Part shown: piece after piece, positions 31,402 to 40,192 of the stretch
Numbering within the stretch: position 1 is the stretch's first letter
Layout of the letters: every line of letters starts with the position of its first letter
Assembly: GCF_900156695.1 (NCBI RefSeq)
Contig: NZ_FTOM01000006.1
Span: 62,001 to 126,000 of the forward strand
Length of the DNA stretch: 64,000 nucleotides
Reading direction: 5' to 3'
From: Phaeovulum vinaykumarii
GTDB lineage: Bacteria > Pseudomonadota > Alphaproteobacteria > Rhodobacterales > Rhodobacteraceae
Made by a program: the position numbers and the translations under genes
The notes under the pieces: generated by a model
What the model saw: the letters and a program-made list of their open reading frames with translations, nothing else
Database searches by the model: none
Told to the model about the DNA's origin: nothing

Positions 31402-32315
31402 TGCCCCCCCCGCGCCGCCAGCGAGAACAATTCATCCGGGCGCAGCACCAGATCAAAGCCCAGCTTGAGCGCGACGCTCAGCACCAGAAGCGCCAGCAGG
31501 ATGCGCAGTTCCTCGGCCTTGAGGCGTGCCGAGAGCCGCGAACCGATCTGCGCCCCGACGACCCCGCCGAGGATCAGCAGAAGCGCCAGCACCGCATCGA
31601 CCGAGCGGTTGGTGACGGCATGGGCCAGCGTGGTGAAGGCCGACACGAAGATGATCTGGAAGAGCGACGTGCCGATGACGACCTTGGTCGGCATGCCCAG
31701 CAGATAGATCATCGCCGGAACCATGATGAAGCCGCCGCCCACGCCCATGATCGCGGCCAGAACCCCCACGGCAAACCCCACCAGAAGCGGCGGGATCAGC
31801 GAGATATAGAGCCCCGAGGCGCGGAACTTCACCTTGAACGGAAGGCGGTGGATCCAGGTGTGCTGGTTGCGCTTGCTCGCGCGCTTGCCGCTGCGCTGGC
31901 GATGCCGGGCGCGCAGGCCCTCTTGCAGCATCAGCGCCCCGATCGCGCCCAGAAAGACCACATAGGACAATTGCACGACCAGATCGATCTGGCCCAGCGC
32001 GCGCAACAGGTTGAAAAGCCAGATCCCCGAGGCCGAACCCGCGATCCCGCCGATCAGCAGCACCACCCCCATCGGGATATCCACGGTCTTGCGCCGCAGA
32101 TGCGCCAGCACCCCCGACACCGAGGACGCGACGACCTGGTTCGAGCCCGTCGCCACCGCCACCGCCGGCGGAATGCCGATGAAGAACAAAAGCGGCGTGA
32201 TCAGGAAGCCGCCGCCCACGCCGAACAGGCCCGAGAGGATCCCCACCAACCCGCCAAGCCCGAAAAGCAGAAAGGCATTCACCGAAACTTCGGCGATGGG
32301 CAGAAAGATCTGCAT
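31398..32315 (-). CDS. Sulfite exporter TauE/SafE family permease
   Basis: 305 residues. About eight transmembrane segments in two repeats; each repeat opens with a glycine-rich motif (GLGGLVGILSGLFGVGGGFLITPLLFFIGIPPAVAVATGSNQV and VGVLAAIMGVGGGFIMVPAMIYLLGMPTKVVIGTSLFQI). A basic cytosolic loop with HRLPFKVKFRASG lies between. The family exports small sulfur-containing or organic anions. The ATG at 32315 is preferred over an upstream in-frame ATG that would add about 20 polar residues. The end overlaps the TIGR02186 start by four bases. Confidence 0.88.
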   Translation of the reverse strand: MQIFLPIAEVSVNAFLLFGLGGLVGILSGLFGVGGGFLITPLLFFIGIPPAVAVATGSNQVVASSVSGVLAHLRRKTVDIPMGVVLLIGGIAGSASGIWLFNLLRALGQIDLVVQLSYVVFLGAIGALMLQEGLRARHRQRSGKRASKRNQHTWIHRLPFKVKFRASGLYISLIPPLLVGFAVGVLAAIMGVGGGFIMVPAMIYLLGMPTKVVIGTSLFQIIFVSAFTTLAHAVTNRSVDAVLALLLILGGVVGAQIGSRLSARLKAEELRILLALLVLSVALKLGFDLVLRPDELFSLAARGGQ

Positions 32316-32376
32316 GGTGTCCCGGTCCCGCTCTGGCCCGAGCATGCCCCGCGCGGGCCGCCCTGTCAAAATCACA

Positions 32377-33189
32377 TCATGGCTGTCTCAAGAAATCCTG
32401 AAGCATCCGCCGCAACACGCGCTCCAGCCGCGCCGCCCCCAGGGGCGCCATGGCCTTGGTGTGTTCGTGGCTGATCGCTTCCTCCGAGAGGCCCGCCCCC
32501 ATGTTGGTGATGACCGAGACCGCCGCCACCTGCAACCCCAGGAACCGCGCCAGGATCACTTCGGGGACGGTGGACATGCCCACGGCATCGGCGCCCAGCA
32601 CGCGCGCGGCGCGGATCTCGGCCGGGGTCTCGAACGACGGCCCCGAGAACCAGGCATAGACACCTTCGGGCAGATCCTCGCCCAGCGCCTGCGCCGCGGC
32701 GCGCAGACCGGCGCGCAGGGCGGGGTCATGGGCGTCGGTCATCGGCACGAAGCGCGCGTCAGAGGGTTCGCCGATCAGCGGGTTCAGGCCGCTGAAGGCG
32801 ATGTGGTCAGACAGCAGCATCACCCCCCCCGGCGGCAGATCAGCGCGCAGCGAGCCCGCCGCATTGGTCAGGATCAGCCGGCCACAGCCCAGATCGCGCA
32901 GCACCTCGAGCGGCAGGCGCATCGCATCGGCGCGCCCGCTTTCATAGTAATGCGCCCGCCCGGCCAGAACGGCGACGCGCACGCCTTCAAGCTGGCCCAG
33001 CACCAGCCGCGGCGAATGCCCCGAGACCGAGGTGTGCGGAAAGCCCGGAAGATCGGCATAGGGGATCGACACGCCCGCGACCGCATCGGCCAGATGGCCC
33101 AGCCCCGACCCCAGCACCAGCGCGAACTCGGGCGGTTCCGCCCCGGCACGGGCGGCGATCAGGCGGGCAAGCTCAGCGCTCCTTGACAT
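32377..33189 (-). CDS. punA: Purine-nucleoside phosphorylase (trimeric, inosine/guanosine type)
   Basis: 270 residues. It splits purine nucleosides with phosphate to base and ribose 1-phosphate. FALVLGSGLGHLAD gives the phosphate-binding loop, LPGFPHTSVSGHSPRLVLGQLEGVRVAVLAGRAHYYESG the active-site region, LTNAAGSLRADLPPGGVMLLSDHIAFSGLNPLIG the base site, and GAD.VGMSTVPEVILARFLGL the conserved C-terminal block. The ATG at 33189 has GGAGGAGA six bases upstream, and it overlaps the end of the ABC permease gene by 17 bases. It therefore belongs to the nucleoside transporter operon and processes imported nucleosides. Confidence 0.93.
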   Translation of the reverse strand: MSRSAELARLIAARAGAEPPEFALVLGSGLGHLADAVAGVSIPYADLPGFPHTSVSGHSPRLVLGQLEGVRVAVLAGRAHYYESGRADAMRLPLEVLRDLGCGRLILTNAAGSLRADLPPGGVMLLSDHIAFSGLNPLIGEPSDARFVPMTDAHDPALRAGLRAAAQALGEDLPEGVYAWFSGPSFETPAEIRAARVLGADAVGMSTVPEVILARFLGLQVAAVSVITNMGAGLSEEAISHEHTKAMAPLGAARLERVLRRMLQDFLRQP

Positions 33190-34138
33190 AGGGTTCTCCT
33201 CCGGCGCGGGGCGGGATGGCCTTGCCGACAAAGCCCGCCAGAATGATGACGGTCAGCACGTAGGGCAGCGCCTGCATGGCTTGCACGGGGATGACCACCC
33301 CCCCGAGATCCAGGTTCTGATAACGGTTCGACACCGCCTCCAGCAGGCCAAAGAGCATGGTCGCCCCCAGCGCGGGCACCGGCCGCCACTTGGCGAAGAT
33401 CAGCGCCGCCAGCGCGATATAGCCGCGCCCGGCCGTCATTTCCTTCACGAAACCGGCCGAAAGCGCGATGGCCAGATAGGCCCCGGCCAGCCCGCACAGG
33501 ACGCCGGTGATGGTCAGCGCCAGATACCGCATCCGCGCGACCGAGATCCCGGCGGTGTCCACGGCGGCGGGGTTCTCGCCCACCGCGCGCAGCCGCAGCC
33601 CGAAGCGCGTGCGCGCAAGCACCCACCACGACAGCGGCACCAGCGCGAAGGCCAGATAGACCAGGATCGAATGCCCCGAGATCAGATCGGCATAGACCGG
33701 CCCGATCACCGGCACCTCGCGCAGGGTCTCGGCGCCCGGCAGGGTGATCGGCTGGAACCGGCCCTCCTTCATCAGCGACGGCGTGCGCCCGCCCAGATGA
33801 AAGAGGTTCTGCCCCAACAGCACCGTCAGCCCCGAGGCCAGGAAGTTGATCGCCACCCCCGAGATCAGCTGGTTGCCGCGAAAGCTGATCGAGGCCAGCG
33901 CATGCACCATGCCCAGCGCGACCGACCCCGCGACCCCCGCCAGAAGGCCCGCCCAGGGCGAGCCCGTCACCGCCGCCACCGCACCCGCGCAGAAGGCCGC
34001 CATCAGCATCTTGCCTTCAAGACCGATGTCGAAGACACCCGCGCGTTCCGAGAACAGCCCCGCAAGGCAGGCCAGAAGCAGGGGCGTGCCCAGGCGCACG
34101 GTGGAATCGAGGATCTGGAGAAGCGTTGCGAAATCCAT
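33173..34138 (-). CDS. Nucleoside-type ABC transporter permease (second)
   Basis: 321 residues, about eight membrane segments. BPD_transp_2 permease family with LLACLAGLFSERAGVFDIGLEGKMLMAAFCAGAVAAVTGSPW and FRGNQLISGVAINFLASGLTVLLGQ, then ARTRFGLRLRAVGENPAAVDTAGISVARMRYLALTITGVLCGLAGAYLAI. These are the features of the NupQ/YufQ partner. The ATG at 34138 overlaps the preceding stop by one base (TGATG); an in-frame GTG at 34141 is an alternative. Confidence 0.9.
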   Translation of the reverse strand: MDFATLLQILDSTVRLGTPLLLACLAGLFSERAGVFDIGLEGKMLMAAFCAGAVAAVTGSPWAGLLAGVAGSVALGMVHALASISFRGNQLISGVAINFLASGLTVLLGQNLFHLGGRTPSLMKEGRFQPITLPGAETLREVPVIGPVYADLISGHSILVYLAFALVPLSWWVLARTRFGLRLRAVGENPAAVDTAGISVARMRYLALTITGVLCGLAGAYLAIALSAGFVKEMTAGRGYIALAALIFAKWRPVPALGATMLFGLLEAVSNRYQNLDLGGVVIPVQAMQALPYVLTVIILAGFVGKAIPPRAGGEPYVKER

Positions 34139-35238
34139 CACGCCGCCCCCCGGCTGCGCGCAAACAGCCGCTCGACCGGCGCGCGCACCATGTTGTCAAG
34201 CGCGCCGGTGAACAGGATGACCAGCGCCTGGATCACGGTGATCAGCTCGCGCGGGATGGTGGTCCACAGCGCCAGCTCGGCGCCGCCCTGATAGAGGAAC
34301 CCGAAGAGAAGCGCGGCCAGCAGCACCCCCAGCGGATGGCTGCGCCCCATCAGCGCCACCGCGATGCCGATGAAGCCCGCCCCCTCGACCGCGTTCAGGA
34401 CCAGCCGCTCGGCCTCGCCCATGACGGTGTTGACCGCCATCATCCCCGCCAGCGCCCCCGAGATCAGCATGGCGATCAGGGTGATGCGCACCGGGTTGAT
34501 GCCGGCATAGACCGCGGCGCGCTCGGACTTGCCGAAGGCGCGCAGCTCGTAGCCGAAGCGCGTGCGCCAGATCAGCACCCAGACCAGAAAACAGGCCAGA
34601 AGCGCGATCAGGAACGAGACATTGGCCGGCGTGTTGCGCCCCCAGGCGATACCCAGCGCGGCGGCCATGTCATGCAGCGTGGGCAGCGACGTGCCCGGCG
34701 GAAAGCGCCCCGTGGCCGGGTCCATCGAGCCGGTGGGCCGCAGCACGTTGACCAGCAGATAGTTCAGCACCGAGGCGCCGATGAAGTTGAACATGATCGT
34801 GGTGATGACGATATGGCTGCCGCGCCGCGCCTGAAGCCAGGCGGGAATGGCCGCCCAGGCCGCCCCGAAGAGCGCCGCGCCCAGCGTCGCCGCGGGCAGC
34901 GCCAGCGCCCAATGCGGCCAGGGCAGCGCCAGGCAGACCAGCGCCACGCCCAGGCCCCCCAGCGTCGCCTGCCCCTCGCCGCCGATGTTGAACAGGCTGG
35001 CATGGAAGGCCACCGCCACCGCCAGCCCGGTGAAGATGAAATTCGTGGCGTAATAGAGCGTGAAGCCCCAGCCGTAGGACGAGCCCAGCGCACCGTCGAT
35101 CATGATGCGCACCGCCGCCACCGGGTCTTCGCCGATGGCCAGGATCACCAGCCCCGAGATGGCGAAGGCCAGCACCAGATTCAGCGCCGGGATCAGCGCC
35201 ACATCCGCCCATCTCGGCAGGGCTCCGCTAGCGCTCAT
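34138..35238 (-). CDS. Nucleoside-type ABC transporter permease (first)
   Basis: 366 residues, about nine to ten membrane segments; NupP/YufP type. Typical blocks are GWGFTLYYATNFIFTGLAVAVAFHASLFNIGGEGQATLGGLGVAL, LQARRGSHIVITTIMFNFIGASVLNYLLVN, and RTRFGYELRAFGKSERAAVYAGINPVRITLIAMLISGALAGMMAVNTVMGEAERL. It overlaps the ATPase gene stop by four bases. With the next permease it forms the channel of the BMP-dependent transporter. Confidence 0.9.
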   Translation of the reverse strand: MSASGALPRWADVALIPALNLVLAFAISGLVILAIGEDPVAAVRIMIDGALGSSYGWGFTLYYATNFIFTGLAVAVAFHASLFNIGGEGQATLGGLGVALVCLALPWPHWALALPAATLGAALFGAAWAAIPAWLQARRGSHIVITTIMFNFIGASVLNYLLVNVLRPTGSMDPATGRFPPGTSLPTLHDMAAALGIAWGRNTPANVSFLIALLACFLVWVLIWRTRFGYELRAFGKSERAAVYAGINPVRITLIAMLISGALAGMMAVNTVMGEAERLVLNAVEGAGFIGIAVALMGRSHPLGVLLAALLFGFLYQGGAELALWTTIPRELITVIQALVILFTGALDNMVRAPVERLFARSRGAA

Positions 35239-36812
35239 GCCGCGCCCTCCGCCATGCCGGCCATCATCAGGCCCAGTTCGCGTTCGTCGGTCTGACCGGG
35301 CAGGCGTTCGCCCATGATGCGCCCGTCGAACATGACCGCGATGCGGTCGGCCAGCCCCAGGATCTCGTCCAGCTCGACCGAGACCAGAAGCACCGCCTTG
35401 CCGGCATCGCGCAAGGCCACGATGCGGCGGTGGATGAATTCGATCGCGCCGATATCGACCCCGCGCGTGGGCTGCCCCACCAGCAGCAGATCGGGGTTGC
35501 GCTCGATCTCGCGGGCGACCACGATCTTCTGCTGGTTGCCCCCGGAAAACGCCCGCGCCGGCAGCATCGGCAGCGGCGGGCGCACGTCGAAATCGGCCAT
35601 CGCGCGCGCACAGGCCGTCTGCATCGCGGCATTGTCCATCAGGATCGCGTTGCGGCGGTATTCGGGCGCGTCGTGATAGCCGAAGGCGATGTTCTCCCAG
35701 GCGGCGAAATCCATGATCAGCCCGCGCGACTGGCGGTCCTCGGGGACATGGGCGATGCCCCGCGCGCGCCGGCTGCGCCCGTCCGAGCGCCGCCCCGTCA
35801 GGTCGATCGGCGCCCCGTTCAGCAACACCCGCCCCTCGGCACGCTGATAGCCGCCCAGAACCTGCAACAATTCGGACTGGCCGTTCCCGGCCACCCCGGC
35901 AATGCCCAGGATCTCGCCGGCGCGCAGGCTCAGGTCGATGCCGCGCAGCCGTTCGACGCCGCGATCATCGGTCACCCGCAGCCCCTCGACGCGCAGCACC
36001 TCGGGGCCGGGCTGCGCTGGCGCCTTGGCCACCTGCAACAGCACCTTGCGCCCCACCATCCGCTCGGCCAGATCCTCGGGGCCGGTTTCAGCGGTGCGCA
36101 GGGTCGCGGTCATCTCGCCCCGGCGCATGACGCTGACGGTGTCGGTGATCTCCATGATCTCGCGCAGCTTGTGGGTGATCAGGATCACCGTGCGCCCCTG
36201 CTGGCGCAGATTGGCCAGGATGCGGAACAGGTGGTCGGCCTCGGCCGGGGTCAGCACGCCCGTGGGCTCGTCCAGGATCAGGATGCGCGCGTCACGGTAA
36301 AGCGCCTTGAGGATCTCGACGCGCTGCTGATGGCCGACCGACAGATCCTCGACGATCGCATCGGGATCGACCTCCAGCTCGTAGTCGCGGGCCAGCTGCG
36401 CCAGCTCGGCGCGCGCCCGCGCCAGCGAGCGGCGCAGGAGCGGTCCGTCCTCGGCGCCCAGGATCACGTTTTCCAGAACCGAGAGGTTCTGCACCAGCTT
36501 GAAATGCTGGAACACCATGCCGATGCCGGCGCGGATGGCGGCCTGGCTGTCGGGGATGGCAACGGGACGGCCGTCGATCAGGATCTCGCCCGCGTCGGCG
36601 CGGTAGAAGCCGTAAAGGATCGACATCAGCGTGGACTTGCCCGCGCCGTTCTCGCCGATGATGCCGTGGATCGTGCCCGGCGCCACGCGCAGGGAAATGT
36701 CGCGGTTGGCCTGCACCGGGCCGAACGCCTTGGAGATGGAGCGCAGCTCGATCGCCGGGGGGGCGGTGGCCGCCCCCCGTGTTGTCGCCGGTGCCGCCGG
36801 GGCCGTCTGCAT
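35235..36812 (-). CDS. Nucleoside-type ABC transporter ATPase (two ATPase domains)
   Basis: 525 residues with two nucleotide-binding domains in one chain. Domain one has Walker A GENGAGKSTLMSILYGF (about 54-70), DLSVGHQQRVEILKALYRDARILILDEPTGVLTPAEADHL. Domain two has GVAGNGQSELLQVLGG in the Walker A position, where the usual GKS/T is replaced, and FSGGNQQKIVVAREIERNPDLLLVGQPTRGVDIGAIEFI. The degenerate second Walker A is usual for this RbsA/NupO-like class. It is 4 bases downstream of the BMP binding-protein gene and overlaps the permease. Confidence 0.92.
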   Translation of the reverse strand: MQTAPAAPATTRGAATAPPAIELRSISKAFGPVQANRDISLRVAPGTIHGIIGENGAGKSTLMSILYGFYRADAGEILIDGRPVAIPDSQAAIRAGIGMVFQHFKLVQNLSVLENVILGAEDGPLLRRSLARARAELAQLARDYELEVDPDAIVEDLSVGHQQRVEILKALYRDARILILDEPTGVLTPAEADHLFRILANLRQQGRTVILITHKLREIMEITDTVSVMRRGEMTATLRTAETGPEDLAERMVGRKVLLQVAKAPAQPGPEVLRVEGLRVTDDRGVERLRGIDLSLRAGEILGIAGVAGNGQSELLQVLGGYQRAEGRVLLNGAPIDLTGRRSDGRSRRARGIAHVPEDRQSRGLIMDFAAWENIAFGYHDAPEYRRNAILMDNAAMQTACARAMADFDVRPPLPMLPARAFSGGNQQKIVVAREIERNPDLLLVGQPTRGVDIGAIEFIHRRIVALRDAGKAVLLVSVELDEILGLADRIAVMFDGRIMGERLPGQTDERELGLMMAGMAEGAA

Positions 36813-36816
36813 CGGT

Positions 36817-37806
36817 TCAGTTCACCGGGCAGGTGTTGTCGGTCATGTAATCGTGGACCTTGATCTCGCCCGCGACGATCGCGGCCGCCGCCGCATCCAC
36901 CGCGGCCTTCATCTCGGGCGTGACCAGATCGGCGTTGTTGTCGTCAAGCGCATAGCCCACGCCCTGCTTGGCCAGATCCATCACGTTGATCCCGGTTTCC
37001 ATGTCCGCCCCGGCCATGAAGGCGCCATAAACGGAATTGTCCACGCGCTTGATCATCGAGGTCAGGACCTGGCCGGGATGCAGGTGGTTCTGGTTGCTGT
37101 CCACGCCGATCGACAGGATGCCGCCATCGGCCGCGGCCTGAAGCACCCCCAGCCCGGTCGAGCCCGCGGCGGCATAGATCACGTCCGCCCCCTGCGCGAT
37201 CTGCGCCATGGCCAGCTCGCTGCCCTTGACCGGATCGGCCCAGGCGGCAGGCGTCGTGCCGGTCATGTTGACGATGACGCGGGCGTCGGGATTGGCCGCC
37301 TTCACGCCCTGGGTATAGCCGCAGGCGAACTTGCGGATCAGCGGAATATCCATGCCGCCCACGAAGCCGACCGTGCCGGTCTTCGAGGCCATCGCCGCCA
37401 TCATCCCGACCAGATACGAGCCCTGCTCCTCCTGGAAGACGACCGAGCGCACGTTGGGTTGATCGACCACGGCGTCGATGATGGCGAATTTGGTGTCGGG
37501 ATAGTCGGGGGCCACGGTATCGAGAACGTTGCCGAAGGCAAAGCCCGTCATCACGATCGGGTTGGCCCCGGTTTCGGCCAGCCGGCGCAGCGCCTGTTCG
37601 CGCTGGGCCTCGGATTGCATCTCCAGTTCCTTGTAGCTGCCGCCGGTCTCGGCCACCCAGCGCTGCGCGCCGTTATAGGCCGCCTCGTTGAACGACTTGT
37701 CGAACTTGCCGCCCAGATCATAGATCAGCGCCGGATCGGCCGCGGCCATTCCCGCGCCCAGCGCCAGCGCCGCCGTTGCGCCCAGAAGGTGTTTCATGAG
37801 GGTCAT
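36817..37806 (-). CDS. BMP family ABC transporter substrate-binding protein (nucleoside type)
   Basis: 329 residues. Signal peptide MTLMKHLLGATAALALGAGMAAA then DPALIYDLGGKFDKSFNEAAYNGAQRWVAETGGSYKELEMQSEAQREQALRRLAETGANPIVMTGFAFGNVLDTVAPDYPDTKFAIIDAVVD, the N-terminal lobe of the BMP/PnrA family, which binds nucleosides. FVGGMDIPLIRKFACGYTQGVKAANPDARV marks the hinge. No lipobox cysteine is seen, so it is probably soluble in the periplasm. A GGGAG site lies seven bases before the ATG at 37806. It heads the operon ending in the nucleoside phosphorylase. Confidence 0.92.
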   Translation of the reverse strand: MTLMKHLLGATAALALGAGMAAADPALIYDLGGKFDKSFNEAAYNGAQRWVAETGGSYKELEMQSEAQREQALRRLAETGANPIVMTGFAFGNVLDTVAPDYPDTKFAIIDAVVDQPNVRSVVFQEEQGSYLVGMMAAMASKTGTVGFVGGMDIPLIRKFACGYTQGVKAANPDARVIVNMTGTTPAAWADPVKGSELAMAQIAQGADVIYAAAGSTGLGVLQAAADGGILSIGVDSNQNHLHPGQVLTSMIKRVDNSVYGAFMAGADMETGINVMDLAKQGVGYALDDNNADLVTPEMKAAVDAAAAAIVAGEIKVHDYMTDNTCPVN

Positions 37807-37874
37807 CCTGATCTCCCGTCGAAAGCCGCCGAAGGCCCGTTGCGCGGGACTTCCACCCGCCTTTTTCCCTGTGG

Positions 37875-37903
37875 ATTAGGGCCGACAGCCGCCAGAGGGT
37901 CAA
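37875..37903 (-). promoter_or_regulatory. Probable promoter of the BMP nucleoside-transporter operon
   Basis: On the minus strand TTGACC (37903-37898) and CCTAAT (37880-37875) are spaced by 17 bases, about 70 bases before the binding-protein ATG. A near-consensus DnaA-box-like TGTGGATTA (on the plus strand, 37870-37878) overlaps the -10. Confidence 0.5.
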
Positions 37904-37954
37904 GAGCGAAGGCACGAAGGGCCACCCTGTGGACGCGGCGGGACGGAAACTGCC

Positions 37955-38368
37955 TCAGGAAAGGGCGCGGGTCAGGATCAGGGCGTCCTGCGCTTCGCCC
38001 TGAGGCGTGCGAAAATAACCCCGCCGGCAGCCCGCCTCGGCCCAGCCGCCACAGGCATAGAGCGCGCGCGCCGCGGCATTCGGGGCCGCCACCTCGAGAA
38101 AGGCCGTGACCGCGCCAGCCGCGCGCGCGTGGGCCTCGAACGCGGCCAGAAGCGCCGCGCCGATCCCCTGCCGGCGCGCGGCGGGATCGACGGCCAGGGT
38201 CAGAAGCTCGGCCTCGTCGGCGATGACACGACCCATGATGAAGCCTTCGGGCCGGGCGATCACGAAGACCCCGCGCGCGGCCAGAAGATCGGCGAATTCG
38301 GTCGCCGACCAGGGCCGCGGTGTGGTGAAACAGGCGCCGTGCAGGCGGGCCAGATCCGCGGGCGTCAT
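37955..38368 (-). CDS. rimI: Ribosomal-protein-alanine N-acetyltransferase
   Basis: 137 residues, a GNAT acetyltransferase. LARLHGACFTTPRPWSATEFADLLAARGVF is the usual RimI start, ELLTLAVDPAARRQGIGAALLAAFEAHARAAGA the acetyl-CoA motif (V-x-P-x-x-RxxGIG), and FLEVAAPNAAARALYACGGWAEAGCRRGYF the C-terminal signature. RimI acetylates the N-terminus of ribosomal protein S18 in enterobacteria. The ATG at 38368 is one base beyond the tsaB stop, and the tsaB-rimI pairing supports the call. Confidence 0.9.
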   Translation of the reverse strand: MTPADLARLHGACFTTPRPWSATEFADLLAARGVFVIARPEGFIMGRVIADEAELLTLAVDPAARRQGIGAALLAAFEAHARAAGAVTAFLEVAAPNAAARALYACGGWAEAGCRRGYFRTPQGEAQDALILTRALS

Positions 38369-38369
38369 G

Positions 38370-39029
38370 TCAAACGATGACCGGCGCGGGGTCGGACGGG
38401 GGCGCGGCATCAGCGGCGCGCAGGTAAAGCGGCGCGGGCCGCCCCTGCGGCAGGGTGCCGGCGGCAAGGCGCGCCGCCGCGATCTGCGCCATGGCCACGG
38501 CCAGCGGCTGGGCGGGCGCCAGCGTGGCAAGCCCCAGCGCCTGGGCGGCCGATCCGGTGGCCCGCAGCCCCGGCAGGCGCGGCACATCCCCCGGCAGTCC
38601 CAGCGCAGGCGACGTTGATGCAGGCAAGCTGGGCGCGTCTTCGAAAAGCTGCCAGTAGATTTCTCCGCGGCGGGCGTCCTCGGCCACGACCAGCGGGCGC
38701 GGCAGGCCCTCGGCCAGCGCCTCGAGCGTGCCGATCCCGTGGACCGGCAGGCCCAGCGCCAGCGCCAGCCCCCGCGCCGCGGCGACCGAGATCCGCACGC
38801 CAGTGAAATTGCCCGGCCCCACGCCCACGGCCAGCCCGCCCAGATCGCGCCAGCCCAGGCCCGCCTCGGCCAGCGTCTCCTCGAGGAGCGGCATCAGCCG
38901 TTCGGCCTGACCGCGGGCCATTTCCTCGTGGCGGGCGGCGATCCGCGCGCCTTCTGCCGAAACGAGCGCGGCCGCGCAATGCGCGGCCGAGGTGTCGAAG
39001 GCCAGGACGGGTCCGGGCTCAGGGCGCAA
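38370..39029 (-). CDS. tsaB: tRNA N6-threonylcarbamoyladenosine synthesis protein TsaB
   Basis: 219 residues. TsaB is the inactive paralogue and partner of TsaD in making t6A37 in ANN-decoding tRNAs. VLAFDTSAAHCAAALVS and GLAVGVGPGNFTGVRISVAAARGLALALGLPVHGIGTLEALAEG are diagnostic. The metal-binding His pair of TsaD is absent, as expected. Its partner tsaD is at 50292 in this window. It overlaps the NifU-like gene by 11 bases and rimI follows directly. Confidence 0.95.
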   Translation of the reverse strand: MRPEPGPVLAFDTSAAHCAAALVSAEGARIAARHEEMARGQAERLMPLLEETLAEAGLGWRDLGGLAVGVGPGNFTGVRISVAAARGLALALGLPVHGIGTLEALAEGLPRPLVVAEDARRGEIYWQLFEDAPSLPASTSPALGLPGDVPRLPGLRATGSAAQALGLATLAPAQPLAVAMAQIAAARLAAGTLPQGRPAPLYLRAADAAPPSDPAPVIV

Positions 39030-39588
39030 CGGGGCGCACCTCGCTGACTTCGGGGATGTAGTGCCGCAACAGGTTCTCGATGCCCATCTTCAGCGTCAGG
39101 GTCGAGGACGGGCAGCCCGCACAGGCGCCCTGCATGTGCAGATAGACGATGCCGCGGTCAAAGCCGTGGAAGGTGATGTCGCCGCCATCCTGCGCCACCG
39201 CCGGCCGCACGCGGGTGTCCAGAAGTTCCTTGATCTGCGCGATCACGCGGGCATCGGGGCTGTCGGCGTCGCTGTCGTTATGCCCGCCGGTCGCCGCGGC
39301 CGCCGCGGCCAGAACCGGCTCGCCGGACTGGAAATGCTCCATGATCGCGCCCAGGACGCCGGGCTTCACATGGTCCCAATCGGCGCTCTCGGCCTTGGTC
39401 ACGGTCACGAAATCGTGCCCGAAGAAGACCGCCGTCACCCCGTTCACCGCAAAGATCCGCCCCGCCAGCGGCGAGGTTCCGGCCGCCTCGGGGCCCGCGA
39501 AATCGGCGGTGCCGCTTTCCAGAACGGTCTGGCCGGGCAGGAATTTCAGCGTGGCCGGGTTGGGGGTGGTCTCGGTCTGGATGAACAT
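39019..39588 (-). CDS. NifU family Fe-S carrier (Nfu type)
   Basis: 189 residues. The Nfu N-terminal domain is MFIQTETTPNPATLKFLPGQTVLESGTADF, then SPLAGRIFAVNGVTAVFFGHDFVTVTK. The C-terminal NifU domain is IKELLDTRVRPAVAQDGGDITFHGFDRGIVYLHMQGACAGCPSSTLTLKMGIENLLRHYIPEV; its CxxC (ACAGCPS) would bridge a [4Fe-4S] cluster in a dimer. The likely role is delivery of clusters to target apoproteins. An Ala-rich linker separates the domains. It overlaps the start of tsaB. Confidence 0.95.
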   Translation of the reverse strand: MFIQTETTPNPATLKFLPGQTVLESGTADFAGPEAAGTSPLAGRIFAVNGVTAVFFGHDFVTVTKAESADWDHVKPGVLGAIMEHFQSGEPVLAAAAAATGGHNDSDADSPDARVIAQIKELLDTRVRPAVAQDGGDITFHGFDRGIVYLHMQGACAGCPSSTLTLKMGIENLLRHYIPEVSEVRPVAP

Positions 39589-39711
39589 CGCGCGCGCTCC
39601 CTTGGAGGTATGGGGGTGATATGCGCCCGCCCTGCCCTCAAGTCAAGTTTGGAACCATTCCAGAATATATCTTTTACGGGCACCCATCCGCACGATCCGG
39701 TGCCCAATGGA

Positions 39712-40170
39712 TCAGGTAATCGACTCGAGCCGTTCCTTGGACATGTCGCCCGGCACGACCGTCAGCGGACAAGGCAAAGTGCCGGCATTGCGGGTCATCT
39801 GCGTGACCAGCGGCCCCGGCCCGGTCTTCTTGTCCGTGCCCGCGCCCAGCACCAGAACCCCGATCTCGGGGTCAGTGCGGATCACGTCCAGGATCTCGGT
39901 CACCGGCTCGCCCTCGCGGATGACCAGCTCGGGGTCCACCCCCTGCCGGTCGCGCATCCACTTGGCGAAAACCTCGAAATGGGCCTCGATGCGTTCACGC
40001 GCCTCCTCGCGCATGATCGCACCGACCCCGATCCAATGCTGGTATTCCTCGGGCGGGATGACGGACAGGATGGTCACCCCGCCGCCGGTCCGGGCCGCCC
40101 GCATCGCCGCGAATCGCATCGCGTTGAGACATTCGCGGGTGTCGTCGAGCACCACCAGAAACTTGCGCAT
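39712..40170 (-). CDS. Universal stress protein family
   Basis: 152 residues, one UspA domain. The start MRKFLVVLDDTRECLNAMRFAAMRAARTGGGVTILSVIPPEEYQHW is typical. Near the C-terminus GVLVLGAGTDKKTGPGPLVTQMTRNAGTLPCPLTVVPG aligns with the ATP-binding G-x2-G-x9-G[S/T] region, though the glycines are less regular than in ATP-binding members. Cytoplasmic; exact role unknown. 22 bases separate it from the aminotransferase on the same strand. Confidence 0.88.
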   Translation of the reverse strand: MRKFLVVLDDTRECLNAMRFAAMRAARTGGGVTILSVIPPEEYQHWIGVGAIMREEARERIEAHFEVFAKWMRDRQGVDPELVIREGEPVTEILDVIRTDPEIGVLVLGAGTDKKTGPGPLVTQMTRNAGTLPCPLTVVPGDMSKERLESIT

Positions 40171-40192
40171 TCTCCCCCCTCCGGGCCACGTT

